From NCBI GenBank assembly GCA_964369775.1, contig CAYJHQ010000002.1:121940-185939 (forward strand): a DNA stretch of 64,000 nucleotides. Reading direction: 5' to 3'. Positions 35,479-44,596 of this stretch are shown here, one piece after another. This DNA is from CAUPWF01 sp964369775 (GTDB lineage: Bacteria > Bacillota > Clostridia > Lachnospirales > Lachnospiraceae). The position numbers and the translations under genes are program-made. Positions within the stretch are counted from its first letter, which is position 1. Each line of letters starts with the position of its first letter. Below the pieces are notes generated by a model. That model saw only the letters and a program-made list of their open reading frames with translations, did not search any database and was not told the origin of the DNA.

Positions 35479-36258
35479 ATGAGTAGTTATACGAATTTTG
35501 CGCGGGTTTATGACACTTTTATGGATGATGTACCATACGACGAATGGAGTGAGTATGTACAGCTGCTATTGATGGAGAGTGGTGTAAAAGAAGGGCTATT
35601 GCTTGAACTTGGGTGTGGAACGGGAAGCATGACAAGAAGGCTTAGTCAAAAGGGTTATGATATGATTGGGCTAGATATTTCAGGAGAGATGCTAGATATC
35701 GCATATGATAAAGAGATAGAAGGTGAGAATGAGATTCTATATCTGCATCAAGATATGAGAGCTTTTGAATTGTATGGAACAGTAAAAGGAATCGTAAGTA
35801 TTTGCGATTCCTTAAACTACGTGCTGGAAAATGAAGAGGTACTAGAAGTATTTCGCCTTGTGAATAATTATCTCGATCCAGGTGGTGTGTTTATCTTTGA
35901 TTTGAATACAAAATACAAGTATGAATCTATATTAGGAGAGCAGGTAATCGCTGAAAACAGAGAGAACTGTAGTTTTATCTGGGAGAATTATTACGATGAA
36001 GAAGAGCGGATTAATGAGTACGACTTGACATTGTTTGTAAAAGAGAGTGATAGTGAAATGTATCAGAAATACAGTGAGACTCATTATCAAAGAGCGTATG
36101 AGATTAAAGAAATTACAGATTTGCTTATGGAGGCAGAACTAGAAGTAGTAGCAGTTTATGATGCGTTTACAAAAAAAACACCGACAGATGAAAGTGAAAG
36201 AATTTATTTTATAGCAAAAGAGAAGAATAAAAAGAAAACGATAGAGAGCAATGAATAG
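35479..36258 (+). CDS. class I SAM-dependent methyltransferase
   Basis: Methyltransferase of 259 residues with the SAM-binding motif I LLELGCGTGSMTRRL, motif II region MIGLDISGEMLDIA, and the acidic DMRAFEL loop. It resembles the YqeM-like small-molecule or RNA methyltransferases of Firmicutes, but the substrate is unknown. I use ATG 35479 because GTTGGAGGT is directly upstream and DUF-type N-terminal residues (YTNFARVYDTFMDDVPY) follow at once. It begins 11 bases after ilvE and ends over the start region of hslO, so it is read through from the branched-chain operon. No functional link to that pathway is evident. Confidence 0.85.
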   Translation: MSSYTNFARVYDTFMDDVPYDEWSEYVQLLLMESGVKEGLLLELGCGTGSMTRRLSQKGYDMIGLDISGEMLDIAYDKEIEGENEILYLHQDMRAFELYGTVKGIVSICDSLNYVLENEEVLEVFRLVNNYLDPGGVFIFDLNTKYKYESILGEQVIAENRENCSFIWENYYDEEERINEYDLTLFVKESDSEMYQKYSETHYQRAYEIKEITDLLMEAELEVVAVYDAFTKKTPTDESERIYFIAKEKNKKKTIESNE

Positions 36259-36268
36259 GAGTAGAGAA

Positions 36269-37132
36269 ATGAAAGATTATATAGTGAGAGCAACAGCTGC
36301 AAATGCGCAAGTACGTGCGTTTGCAATCACATCAAGACAGATGGTAGAAGATGCGAGAAAAGCCCATGACACTAGTCCAGTGGCCACAGCGGCTCTTGGG
36401 AGATTGCTTAGTGCAGGGGCAATGATGGGAAGTATGATGAAGAGCGAGAAGGATGTATTAACCATTCAGATAAAAGCAGGCGGTCCACTAAATGGAATTA
36501 CGGTGACTGCAAATAGTAATGCAGATGTAAAAGGATATGTAGGAAATTCACAGGTTATGGTGCCAGTAAAAGATGGGAAATTGGACGTAGGAACTGCGGT
36601 AGGGATTGGATTTATGAATGTGATTAAGGATCTTGGATTAAAAGAACCTTATGCAGGACAAGCAGTACTGCAAACAGGAGAGATTGCAGAGGATTTGACA
36701 TTTTACTTCGCTACATCGGAACAAGTGCCATCTTCAGTGGGACTTGGTGTATTAATGGAAAAAGATAATACGGTAAAACAAGCAGGTGGATTTATCATTC
36801 AATTGATGCCATTTGCTGAGGATGCAATAATCGAAACATTGGAAGAGAATATAAAGAACTTAGACACAGTTACCAATATGCTAGAAAAAGGACTTTCTCC
36901 GGAAGAAGTGCTAGGAGAGGTATTAAAAGGATTGGAGTTGGAAGTGACAGAGAGAATTGATACAAGATTCCACTGTGATTGTTCAAAAGAAAAGGTTACA
37001 AAAGCGATTATCAGCATCGGAAGAGAGGATAAAGCGCAGATGATAGAAGAAGGAGAAGATATAGAAGTGAAATGTCATTTCTGTAATACTGCTTATAAAT
37101 TTACAGTAGATGAATTAAAGCAAATGCTGTAA
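36269..37132 (+). CDS. hslO: redox-regulated chaperone Hsp33
   Basis: Holdase chaperone activated when oxidation releases zinc from four C-terminal cysteines; 287 residues. The zinc ligands are Cys236 and Cys238 (HCDCS) and Cys269 and Cys272 (CHFC), the usual CxC plus CxxC set. The N-terminal domain has YIVRATAANAQVRAFA and the family stretch ALGRLLSAGAMMGSMM. ATG 36269 is preferred, as AGGAG lies seven bases upstream; the earlier ATG at 36251 overlaps the preceding gene. It ends the long ilv transcription unit and is followed by a hairpin at 37174-37217. Confidence 0.94.
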   Translation: MKDYIVRATAANAQVRAFAITSRQMVEDARKAHDTSPVATAALGRLLSAGAMMGSMMKSEKDVLTIQIKAGGPLNGITVTANSNADVKGYVGNSQVMVPVKDGKLDVGTAVGIGFMNVIKDLGLKEPYAGQAVLQTGEIAEDLTFYFATSEQVPSSVGLGVLMEKDNTVKQAGGFIIQLMPFAEDAIIETLEENIKNLDTVTNMLEKGLSPEEVLGEVLKGLELEVTERIDTRFHCDCSKEKVTKAIISIGREDKAQMIEEGEDIEVKCHFCNTAYKFTVDELKQML

Positions 37133-37173
37133 AATTTTAGGGCGGTTTACTCATTTAGCAGTACCACTACAAA

Positions 37174-37217
37174 ATATAGCCTAAAAAAATCAAGTTATTG
37201 GTTTTTCTAGGCTATAT
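37174..37217. terminator. hairpin between hslO and the S1-domain gene
   Basis: ATATAGCCTA (37174-37183) pairs with TAGGCTATAT (37208-37217), with an A/T-rich inner helix. The T tract is better on the minus strand (TTTTG after the stem), so it may serve both convergent genes. Confidence 0.6.
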
Positions 37218-37231
37218 CCATGCAACAATAA

Positions 37232-37903
37232 TTATAATTTGATGTTTTTAAATAAATCTCCAAGGTTAGTGCCGATATCTTCAGACTTTGGAATATCAAC
37301 TTTCTCGTATACAACTTCCTCAGATGAAGCAGTAAGAGCCTTGATACTTAAACTGATTTTTCCCTCTTTGATTCCGATGATTTTTACGTCAATATTGTCT
37401 CCAACAGTTAAAATATCTGAAGGGAACTTGATTTTGTTATGGCTAATTTGAGAGATGTGAACTAAACCTGATAGACCATTTTCTAAACGAACGAATGCTC
37501 CATAATTTTGTAAACTCTCAACAGTTCCTACAGCAGTAGAACCAACTTTTACAGCATTTAATATTGCTTCTTTTTCAGCTAATTCCTTTTCTTTTAGCAA
37601 TTCTCTAGCAGAAAGAACTAGTCTATTGTTCGCTTGATCTACATCGATGACTCTAACATCAATCTCTTGAAGAAGGAATGTCTCTAAATCTTCGATATAA
37701 GAAAGGGATAGTTTGGATGCAGGAACAAAACCGCGTAATCCTTCAACCATTACAATGACACCGCCATTTACAACTCCTTCTACCTTAAGTGTTAACTTAG
37801 TGTTATTCTTCATATAATCAGCTACTACATTCCATGGATTAGCATCATCAAAATGCTCCTCGTAGTCAGCCATTGTTTCTTCATTTTTTAATTCTTCGCT
37901 CAT
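37232..37903 (-). CDS. S1 RNA-binding domain protein
   Basis: Protein of 223 residues with two S1/OB-fold repeats. The first, at about residues 33-100, is a degenerate copy (LKVEGVVNGGVIVMVEGLRGFVPASKLS). The second, at about 125-195, is canonical (VGTVESLQNYGAFVRLENGLSGLVHISQIS). Short acidic N- and C-terminal tails flank them. It resembles the ribosomal protein S1-like proteins of Firmicutes that bind RNA or ribosomes without the full set of six S1 domains. The start at 37903 has AGAGAGGT upstream. It is monocistronic, facing hslO across a shared hairpin. The RNA target is unknown. Confidence 0.88.
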   Translation of the reverse strand: MSEELKNEETMADYEEHFDDANPWNVVADYMKNNTKLTLKVEGVVNGGVIVMVEGLRGFVPASKLSLSYIEDLETFLLQEIDVRVIDVDQANNRLVLSARELLKEKELAEKEAILNAVKVGSTAVGTVESLQNYGAFVRLENGLSGLVHISQISHNKIKFPSDILTVGDNIDVKIIGIKEGKISLSIKALTASSEEVVYEKVDIPKSEDIGTNLGDLFKNIKL

Positions 37904-38043
37904 GTTATACCTCTCTTTTCTTAGTTCATTATAAAGTGTAAATTATACTTCATCTGCATATTCACTGAAGACAGTATACCACTTGTTGAAGGGAAAAGGA
38001 ATACAAAAACTAATTATTTGTTGAAAACAATCTTAATTCTTAG

Positions 38044-38072
38044 ATGACAAAAAAGAATAAAAGTGCTATAAT
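38044..38072 (+). promoter_or_regulatory. promoter for the pyrophosphatase gene
   Basis: ATGACA (38044-38049, five of six to consensus) and a perfect TATAAT (38067-38072) are 17 bases apart. This promoter overlaps an upstream in-frame ATG and so argues against that ATG as the start codon. Confidence 0.65.
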
Positions 38073-38109
38073 CGGCAAAAGAATAAGTAAAAAAATAGGA
38101 AGTGATAAA

Positions 38110-39759
38110 ATGATGACTTTAAATAAAAGTAGAGTGTATGTAATTGGACATAAGAACCCAGACACTGACTCTATCTGTTCAGCAGTAGCGTACGCAAAGT
38201 TGAAGACAGAATTGACAGGAATTCCCCATATTGCAAAACGAGCAGGGAAGATTAATGAAGAGACTCAATATGTAATAAAGAGATTTGAAGTTACACCACC
38301 CAAATTATTATCTACCGTTCAAACGCAAGTAAAGGATTTAGATATTAATCGAATGGAAGGAATAAATCCAAAAACTTCGATAAAAAAAGCTTGGGAGCTT
38401 ATGAAAAAGGAAAGAGTTCAAACATTGCCAATTACTCTAGAGGGGCAGTTAGAAGGATTAATCACAATAGGAGACATTGCAAAGTCTTATATGGAAGTAT
38501 ACGACAGTCAACTGCTAGGAAAAGCAAAAACTCAGTTTCGTAATATAGCTAATACAGTTGGAGGAGAGATTGTTACAGGAAATGAACATGGGTATTTCCT
38601 AGATGGAAAAGTAGTAGTGGCTGCATCAAGCCCGGATACGATGGAAAAAGTAATTGAACAAAATGATTTGGTTATTTTAGGAAATCGTTACGAAACGCAG
38701 TTATGTGCTATGGAGTTAGATGCTAGTTGCCTTGTTATTTGCCAAGGGGCAGAGGTGAGTAGAACGATAAAGAAGATGGCAGAAGAGAGAAGTGTCACAG
38801 TAATCACAACTCCATATGATACATTTACAGTCTCAAGATTGATTAACCAAAGTATTCCGGTTAAATATTTTATGTGCAAAGAGAATTTAGTTACATTTCA
38901 TGTGAATGAGTTTGTAGATGATATAAAAGAGACTATGGCTAAAAAACGTCATAGAGATTTCCCAGTATTAGATGCAAAGGGAAGTTATGTAGGGCTAATC
39001 TCGCGTAGAAGATTACTGGAAGTGCGAAAGAAAAACTTGATATTGGTAGATCATAATGAAAAATCGCAGGCAGTCAATGGAATAGAGGATGCTAACATCT
39101 TAGAGATTATTGATCATCACAGAATTGGAAGCCTGGAAACGATTGGACCTGTATTTTTTAGAAATCAACCAGTGGGTTGTACAGCCACAATTGTCTATCA
39201 GATGTACAGAGAAGCAGAAATAAAAGTAGATGAGACGACAGCGGGCTTATTGTGCGCTGCTATAGTATCAGATACTTTAATGTTTAGATCCCCTACTTGT
39301 ACAAAGATGGATCAAGATGCAGCACAGTGTCTTGCAAAAGTTGCTAAAATTGACATTGAGGAATTTGCAAACGAGATGTTCCATGCAGGAAGCAACCTGA
39401 AAAATAAGACACCAGAAGAGATTATATTCCAAGATTTTAAAAAGTTTGAAGTGTCAGATGTGAAATTTGCAGTAGCACAGATTAATTTTATGAATAAAAG
39501 CGAGATGGATGAGGTGAAAGAAAAAATTCAAACTCATTTAGAAACAGTTAGAGTAAAGCATGAACTAGATATGTTATATTTTATGATTACAAATATTACA
39601 GAAGAGTATACTGAATTGTTATGTTGTGGAGAAAATGCAAAAGAGCAGATAGTGGAAGCTTTTGATTTACAGGAAGATGTAGCAGATGTGATATTAAAAG
39701 ATGTTGTATCTCGTAAGAAGCAGCTGATACCAACTTTTGTAGTCTCGTTGCAACAATAA
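38110..39759 (+). CDS. manganese-dependent inorganic pyrophosphatase with CBS and DRTGG domains
   Basis: Family II (DHH) pyrophosphatase hydrolysing PPi, about 549 residues. The N-terminal DHH part has GHKNPDTDSICSAVAYA. A CBS domain follows (IKKAWELMKKERVQTLPI), then a DRTGG-like region, a second CBS copy (MAKKRHRDFPVLDAKGSYVGLISRR), and then the rest of the DHH domain (EIIDHHRIGSLETIGP, GCTATIVYQMY). The DHHA2 domain comes last. The inserted CBS pair is expected to bind adenine nucleotides and control activity. The start at ATG 38110 (or 38113) follows AGGAAGTG and lies downstream of the promoter at 38044-38072, which excludes the longer reading. The flavin reductase gene follows in the same unit. 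Confidence 0.92.
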   Translation: MMTLNKSRVYVIGHKNPDTDSICSAVAYAKLKTELTGIPHIAKRAGKINEETQYVIKRFEVTPPKLLSTVQTQVKDLDINRMEGINPKTSIKKAWELMKKERVQTLPITLEGQLEGLITIGDIAKSYMEVYDSQLLGKAKTQFRNIANTVGGEIVTGNEHGYFLDGKVVVAASSPDTMEKVIEQNDLVILGNRYETQLCAMELDASCLVICQGAEVSRTIKKMAEERSVTVITTPYDTFTVSRLINQSIPVKYFMCKENLVTFHVNEFVDDIKETMAKKRHRDFPVLDAKGSYVGLISRRRLLEVRKKNLILVDHNEKSQAVNGIEDANILEIIDHHRIGSLETIGPVFFRNQPVGCTATIVYQMYREAEIKVDETTAGLLCAAIVSDTLMFRSPTCTKMDQDAAQCLAKVAKIDIEEFANEMFHAGSNLKNKTPEEIIFQDFKKFEVSDVKFAVAQINFMNKSEMDEVKEKIQTHLETVRVKHELDMLYFMITNITEEYTELLCCGENAKEQIVEAFDLQEDVADVILKDVVSRKKQLIPTFVVSLQQ

Positions 39760-39771
39760 GAGGAGAGAACT

Positions 39772-40344
39772 ATGAAGCAGGAGTGGAAACCAGGGAATAT
39801 GATATATCCATTGCCAGCGGTGATGGTATCTGTTGGAGATGAGAAAGAGAGTAATATTATTACGATTGCATGGACTGGAACAATCTGTACGAATCCTCCG
39901 ATGGTATACATATCAGTGAGACCAGAACGCCATTCATATGGCTTGTTAAAGCGAACAGGAGAATTTGTCATTAACTTAACTACAGAAAATCTGGTGAAAG
40001 CGACAGATTATTGTGGGGTGGTTTCTGGACGAAATGCAGATAAGTGGAAAGAGATGAGTCTTACAAAAGGAAATGCAAAGCAATTAAAATATGCTCCTAT
40101 AATCGAAGAATGCCCAGTAAATATCGAGTGCAAAGTAGAGGAGATTAAGGAGCTTGGATCTCATCATATGTTTATTGCTAAAGTAGTAAGTGTGCAAGTC
40201 AGTGAAGCGCATATGAGCAAAACGGGGAAATTTGAATTGAATAAAGCAGGGTTATTAGCATACTCTCACGGAGAATATCTAGGACTTGGAGAAAGTCTTG
40301 GAACATTTGGTTATAGCATACGCAAAAAGCAAGGTAAGAAATAG
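39772..40344 (+). CDS. flavin reductase family protein
   Basis: FMN-binding split-barrel protein of 190 residues, similar to flavin reductase-like domain proteins of anaerobes. It shows MIYPLPAVMVSVGD, TIAWTGTICTNPPMVYISVRPERHSY and EFVININ-like EFVINLTTE, which match the FMN-binding barrel strands. Such proteins reduce flavins or act as flavoprotein oxidoreductases; the partner is not known. It lies 12 bases after the pyrophosphatase gene with AAGAGGAGAG upstream. Its stop codon sits inside the hairpin of a terminator shared with the converging MATE gene. Confidence 0.87.
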   Translation: MKQEWKPGNMIYPLPAVMVSVGDEKESNIITIAWTGTICTNPPMVYISVRPERHSYGLLKRTGEFVINLTTENLVKATDYCGVVSGRNADKWKEMSLTKGNAKQLKYAPIIEECPVNIECKVEEIKELGSHHMFIAKVVSVQVSEAHMSKTGKFELNKAGLLAYSHGEYLGLGESLGTFGYSIRKKQGKK

Positions 40345-40359
40345 ATTACCTTGCTTTTT
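40324..40359. terminator. bidirectional terminator overlapping the flavin reductase stop
   Basis: The arm AAAAAGCAAGGTAA (40324-40337) pairs with TTACCTTGCTTTTT (40346-40359). The A and T ends serve both strands. The stop codon of the + strand gene (40342-40344) lies in the loop. Confidence 0.85.
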
Positions 40360-40362
40360 CTA

Positions 40363-41742
40363 TTATAACACTTTGATTTTTTTCTGGTAGATGCGATGGA
40401 ATAAAACAGCAGAACAGATGACACAAGCAAACTCTGCCGTTAAAAATGACCACCAAATTGTATGAAGACCAAATATTGAAGCAAAGATGTAGGCGGTGGG
40501 TAAAAGGACTAATAATTGTCTTGCAAAAGATACGATTAAACTGTACACACCATTTCCGAGTGCTTGATACATAGTTGAAGTTACAATGCAAAATCCTGCA
40601 AAGATAAAACTATAACTAAGTATGCGAAGAGCAGGAATACCGATATTTAACATGTCTTTTGAAGCATCAAATAGCTCTAGTAAGGGTATAGTAGCTGTTT
40701 GAAATGCTAAAAATCCCAGTAGCATTACCCCAACTGCTAGAGCACAACTTAAGCGATAAGTGGACATGATTCTCGATTTGTTCTTTGCACCGTAATTAAA
40801 GGCTACGATAGGGACAGTAGCGTTTGTGATTGCAAATACAGGCATAAAGACAAAACTTTGTAGTTTGAAATAGATTCCAAATACTGCAGTTGCAGTGGAA
40901 GAAAACATCAATAAGATATTATTCATTCCAAGAGTCATGATAGACCCAATTGATTGCATAATAATAGAGGGGATTCCAATCTTGTAGATATCTGCAATTG
41001 TCGATTTACAAGGCTTGAATTTATGCATATTAAAGTTAATCTCTTTGTTGTGATAGATATTCAGATAAAGAGAAAAACATACAGCGAGGATTTGACCAGT
41101 CACTGTGGCAACGGCAGCACCTAATACTTCCATGCGAGGGAAACCGAATAGACCAAATATAAATATAGGATCTAAGATAATATTTATTATAGCACCAAGA
41201 CCTTGAGTGTACATGTTAAATAAAGTTTTACCGGTGGATTGCATCAATCGTTCCAAAGTAATCTGAACGAATAGCGCAATGGAAAACAAGGAGATTACAA
41301 CCATATACTGAGTTCCGTAAGTAACAATCTCTTTGTTGCTCGTTTGAAGTTCAAAGAAAGTGCGTGCAAAGGCAACTCCCAATATGGCAAAAATAATTGC
41401 ACTGATGATACTGAGGAACATTCCGTTTTTTGCCACAGTATTGGCGTCATCCTTGCGATTTTCGCCCAGATAGCGAGAGACAAGGGCATTGATTCCAACA
41501 CCAGTTCCGACAGATACTGCTATCATCAAGTTTTGTATAGGAAATACTAGAGAGACAGCTGTTAGTGCATTTTCGCTTATTTGAGCTACAAACATACTAT
41601 CTACGATGTTATAAAGCGCTTGTATTAGCATAGAAATCACCATGGGGATAGCCATGCTGATTAAAAGTTTTGGTATTTTTTCATAACCCATTTTGTTCTT
41701 GGATGAAGTGGATGTATTTGCATTTTCATTTATTTTCGACAT
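40363..41742 (-). CDS. MATE-family multidrug efflux transporter
   Basis: Multi-pass membrane exporter of 459 residues with about 12 hydrophobic segments in two similar halves. Typical stretches are LLISMAIPMVISMLIQALYNIVDSMF at the start of the first half and PTVPIVAFN-like ATVPIVAFNYGAKNKSR in the second. Members use Na+ or H+ gradients to expel cationic compounds. I choose the ATG at 41742 because AAAGGAGG lies directly upstream; a longer reading frame has no site. It has its own promoter at 41766-41794 and converges on the flavin reductase gene. The substrate is not predictable. Confidence 0.93.
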   Translation of the reverse strand: MSKINENANTSTSSKNKMGYEKIPKLLISMAIPMVISMLIQALYNIVDSMFVAQISENALTAVSLVFPIQNLMIAVSVGTGVGINALVSRYLGENRKDDANTVAKNGMFLSIISAIIFAILGVAFARTFFELQTSNKEIVTYGTQYMVVISLFSIALFVQITLERLMQSTGKTLFNMYTQGLGAIINIILDPIFIFGLFGFPRMEVLGAAVATVTGQILAVCFSLYLNIYHNKEINFNMHKFKPCKSTIADIYKIGIPSIIMQSIGSIMTLGMNNILLMFSSTATAVFGIYFKLQSFVFMPVFAITNATVPIVAFNYGAKNKSRIMSTYRLSCALAVGVMLLGFLAFQTATIPLLELFDASKDMLNIGIPALRILSYSFIFAGFCIVTSTMYQALGNGVYSLIVSFARQLLVLLPTAYIFASIFGLHTIWWSFLTAEFACVICSAVLFHRIYQKKIKVL

Positions 41743-41765
41743 AATTGCCTCCTTTACATCAAAGA

Positions 41766-41794
41766 AGTATAACATTATAAAAATTTTTATGCAA
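41766..41794 (-). promoter_or_regulatory. promoter for the MATE transporter gene
   Basis: On the minus strand TTGCAT (41794-41789) and TATACT (41771-41766) are separated by 17 bases, about 24 bases before the start codon. Confidence 0.6.
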
Positions 41795-41820
41795 TCACTT
41801 ACATATAGTTTATAAATAGA

Positions 41821-42519
41821 ATGAAATTAAGAGGTGAAAGAATTAGAAAAAGTAAAAAGATAATCAGTATTTTCTTATTAGGAATATTAGTAGCGTTAGG
41901 GATATACGAAAGTCGGGTTCAAAGGGTGTTCCAATCAGGAAATGAGGTTGTAGAAGAAAAAAAGAAGGTTGCAATCACTTTTGATGATGGTCCAAAAGCA
42001 GAGGAAGGAACAACGGGTAAGCTGTTAGATGAACTCAAAAAAAGAGATGTAAAGGCAACTTTTTTCGTACTGGGTGTAGAGGTGGAAAGACATCCAGAAC
42101 TGATTGTTAGAATGCATGAAGAAGGTCATCTCATTGGTAACCATTCATATAATCATATCAATGTGTATGAAACTGGACATGAAGAAGCAATAGAAGATTT
42201 TGAACGATTGAATCAGCAGATAGAGTCGATAATAGGTGAAGACTTAGAGTTCATGCGAACGCCATATGGAGTGGAGGAAGAATTGCTAGAAAGGGATTTG
42301 CAGATGATTAATGTGAGATGGACTGTTGACTCATTAGACTGGAATACAAATAATGTAGAAAAAATTGTTGAGAAAGTAGTGACGGATACATCAGAAAATG
42401 ATATTATTCTACTACACGATTGCTATCAAACATCAGTGGAGGCAGCAGTGAGAATTCTAGATATATTATTAGAGAAAGGATATGAATTTGTGACAGTAGA
42501 AGAGCTGCTGTTGCAATAA
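41821..42519 (+). CDS. membrane-anchored polysaccharide deacetylase (NodB domain)
   Basis: Carbohydrate esterase family 4 protein, 232 residues. An N-terminal basic stretch and hydrophobic helix (residues about 12-28) anchor it at the membrane with the enzyme outside. NodB motifs are TFDDGP (catalytic Asp and metal Asp), GNHSYNH (metal His pair), RTPYG, and VDSLDWN and LLHDCY near the end. It probably removes acetyl groups from peptidoglycan or a related glycan. The ATG at 41821 has no ribosome binding site upstream, whereas AGAGGTG lies just inside the gene, before an ATT at 41842. The true start is therefore uncertain. tcdA follows six bases after its stop. Confidence 0.88.
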   Translation: MKLRGERIRKSKKIISIFLLGILVALGIYESRVQRVFQSGNEVVEEKKKVAITFDDGPKAEEGTTGKLLDELKKRDVKATFFVLGVEVERHPELIVRMHEEGHLIGNHSYNHINVYETGHEEAIEDFERLNQQIESIIGEDLEFMRTPYGVEEELLERDLQMINVRWTVDSLDWNTNNVEKIVEKVVTDTSENDIILLHDCYQTSVEAAVRILDILLEKGYEFVTVEELLLQ

Positions 42520-42525
42520 AAAGTT

Positions 42526-43245
42526 ATGATAAATGAATTTTCAAGAACACAGTTAATCTTAGGGAAAGAGGGAGTTGACTGTTTAAAAGATAAAAAAGTA
42601 ATGATATTTGGAGTAGGGGGAGTTGGAAGTCACTGTATTGAAGCCCTTGCTAGATGCGGAGTAGGGCATTTAGTATTAGTAGATAATGATACAGTTGCTA
42701 TGACAAATATTAACAGACAATCAATAGCACTTCATAGCACAGTGGGAAGATATAAGACAGAGGTTATGAAAGAAAAGATTATGGATATCTGCCCAGAGAT
42801 AGAAGTTATTACAAAGAATGTATTTGTGCTACCAGAAAATGTAGATGAAGTAATCCCTATGGATGTGGACTATATTATAGATGCTATCGATACAGTGGCT
42901 GCAAAGCTTGCAATAACAATATTTGCAAAAAAACACGATATTCCTATTATTGCATGTATGGCAACTGGGAACAAAATTCACCCTGAGTTATTTGAAATTG
43001 AAGATATATCAAAAACTTCAGTTTGCCCACTATGTAAAGTGATGAGAAGAGAGTTGAAACAAAGAGGTATTTACCATCTTAAGGTATTATATTCAAAAGA
43101 AAAGCCTTTAGTAACGAAAGAAGAGTCGACAGAAGATAAGGGGAAAAGGAGAGTGATTCCAGGCAGTGTTTCATTTACTCCGCCAGTTGCAGGGCTTATT
43201 ATAGCAGGCGCTGCAATTAGAGAACTGTTATTCATAGAGGAGTAA
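42526..43245 (+). CDS. tcdA: tRNA threonylcarbamoyladenosine dehydratase
   Basis: E1-like, ThiF-fold ATP-dependent enzyme cyclising t6A37 of tRNAs to ct6A; 239 residues. The nucleotide-binding motif GVGGVGSHCIEALARCGVG, the DNDTVAMTNINRQ stretch and the CMATGNK region match TcdA/YgdL. The catalytic-type cysteines and a CPLCKVMRREL segment are present. The ribosome binding site is weak (AAAAAG), which may mean coupling to the preceding deacetylase gene six bases away. rarA follows 13 bases later, so deacetylase-tcdA-rarA form one unit. Confidence 0.92.
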   Translation: MINEFSRTQLILGKEGVDCLKDKKVMIFGVGGVGSHCIEALARCGVGHLVLVDNDTVAMTNINRQSIALHSTVGRYKTEVMKEKIMDICPEIEVITKNVFVLPENVDEVIPMDVDYIIDAIDTVAAKLAITIFAKKHDIPIIACMATGNKIHPELFEIEDISKTSVCPLCKVMRRELKQRGIYHLKVLYSKEKPLVTKEESTEDKGKRRVIPGSVSFTPPVAGLIIAGAAIRELLFIEE

Positions 43246-43258
43246 GAAAGAGGAGAAT

Positions 43259-44584
43259 ATGGATTTATTTGATTACGCTAGAGAGAAAGTAAAAGAAAAA
43301 GAATCACCACTTGCTGCTAGGATGCGACCGACAACATTAGAAGAAGTGGTTGGTCAGCAACACATAATCGGGAAAGATAAGTTGCTATATCGAGCTATCA
43401 AAGCAGATAAGTTAAGCTCAGTTATCTTTTATGGACCGCCAGGAACGGGAAAGACTACGCTGGCTAAAGTAATTGCTAATACTACAAGTGGGAATTTTTG
43501 TCAAATAAATGCGACGATAGCTGGGAAAAAGGATATGGAAGCTGTTGTAACACAAGCGAAGACGGACTTGGGGATGTATCAGAAAAAGACAATTTTATTT
43601 GTAGATGAGATTCATCGATTTAACAAAGGACAACAAGACTATTTGTTACCTTTTGTAGAAGATGGAACGATTATATTAATTGGAGCGACCACAGAAAATC
43701 CGTTTTTCGAAGTAAATAGTGCGTTGATTTCTAGGTCTAATATATTTGAATTAAAACACCTTGAAAAAGGAGAAATAAAAGAGTTATTAAAAAAAGCAGT
43801 GTATGATAACGAAAAAGGTATGGGGAGTTATCAGGCTACAATAGATGAAGATGCCTTAGACTTTTTGTCAGAGATTGCGGGTGGAGATGCAAGAAATGCA
43901 TTGAATGCAATCGAGCTTGGGATTTTAACAACAGATAGAAATGAAGCAGGTGAAGTGAGAATCGACCTGAAAGTGGCAGAGGAGTGTATTCAAAAAAGAG
44001 TAGTTCGTTACGACAAAAATGGAGATAACCATTACGATACTATTTCTGCATTTATTAAAAGCATGCGCGGATCTAATCCAGATGCAGCAGTTTTTTATCT
44101 GTCAAAGATGTTATACGCGGGAGAAGATATCAAGTTTATTGCTAGACGAATAATGATCTGCGCATCTGAAGATGTGGGAAATGCAGACCCACAGGCATTA
44201 TGTGTTGCAGTAGCTGCTACACAAGCAATTGAGAGAATTGGAATGCCAGAGGCTCAGATTATCCTCTCTCAAGCAGTTACCTATGTGGCGAGTGCACCAA
44301 AGAGTAATGCGGCATATCTAGCGATTAATGCAGGGATGCAAGCAGTAAAAAATAATCGAACAACCATCCCATCCCATTTACAAGATGCACATTATAAGGG
44401 GGCGCAAAAATTAGGTAGAGGAACTGGTTATAAATATGCACATGACTATCCAAACCATTACGTAGAACAACAATATCTACCAGAGGAGATTAAGGATGCA
44501 AAGTTTTATATACCAACAAATTCGGGATATGAAAAAGTGATTAAAGAGCATATGGAACGAATTAAAAAAATGGAGCGCCTATAA
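43259..44584 (+). CDS. rarA: replication-associated recombination protein A (RarA/MgsA)
   Basis: AAA+ ATPase acting at stalled replication forks, 441 residues. It has AARMRPTTLEEVVGQQH, Walker A YGPPGTGKTTLA, Walker B LFVDEIHRFNKGQQD, sensor 1 IGATTENPFFEVN, and the C-terminal tetramerisation region with SKMLYAGEDIKFIARR and the closing YKYAHDYPNHYVEQQYLP. All are typical of the family. The start follows AAGAGGAG. The stop codon TAA (44582-44584) forms the loop of a terminator hairpin shared with the converging DUF4364 gene, and the two coding regions overlap by six bases. Confidence 0.95.
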   Translation: MDLFDYAREKVKEKESPLAARMRPTTLEEVVGQQHIIGKDKLLYRAIKADKLSSVIFYGPPGTGKTTLAKVIANTTSGNFCQINATIAGKKDMEAVVTQAKTDLGMYQKKTILFVDEIHRFNKGQQDYLLPFVEDGTIILIGATTENPFFEVNSALISRSNIFELKHLEKGEIKELLKKAVYDNEKGMGSYQATIDEDALDFLSEIAGGDARNALNAIELGILTTDRNEAGEVRIDLKVAEECIQKRVVRYDKNGDNHYDTISAFIKSMRGSNPDAAVFYLSKMLYAGEDIKFIARRIMICASEDVGNADPQALCVAVAATQAIERIGMPEAQIILSQAVTYVASAPKSNAAYLAINAGMQAVKNNRTTIPSHLQDAHYKGAQKLGRGTGYKYAHDYPNHYVEQQYLPEEIKDAKFYIPTNSGYEKVIKEHMERIKKMERL

Positions 44585-44596
44585 TAGGTGCTCCAT
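44570..44596. terminator. terminator containing both stop codons of rarA and DUF4364
   Basis: ATGGAGCGCCTA (44570-44581) pairs with TAGGTGCTCCAT (44585-44596) with one G-T pair. The loop is the rarA stop TAA. On the minus strand a run of seven T follows. Confidence 0.8.

Noticed and set aside
38044..38109. Upstream in-frame extension of the pyrophosphatase beginning at ATG 38044.
   Set aside because: The segment contains a good promoter (ATGACA-17-TATAAT) and no ribosome binding site, so the start is at 38110 or 38113.
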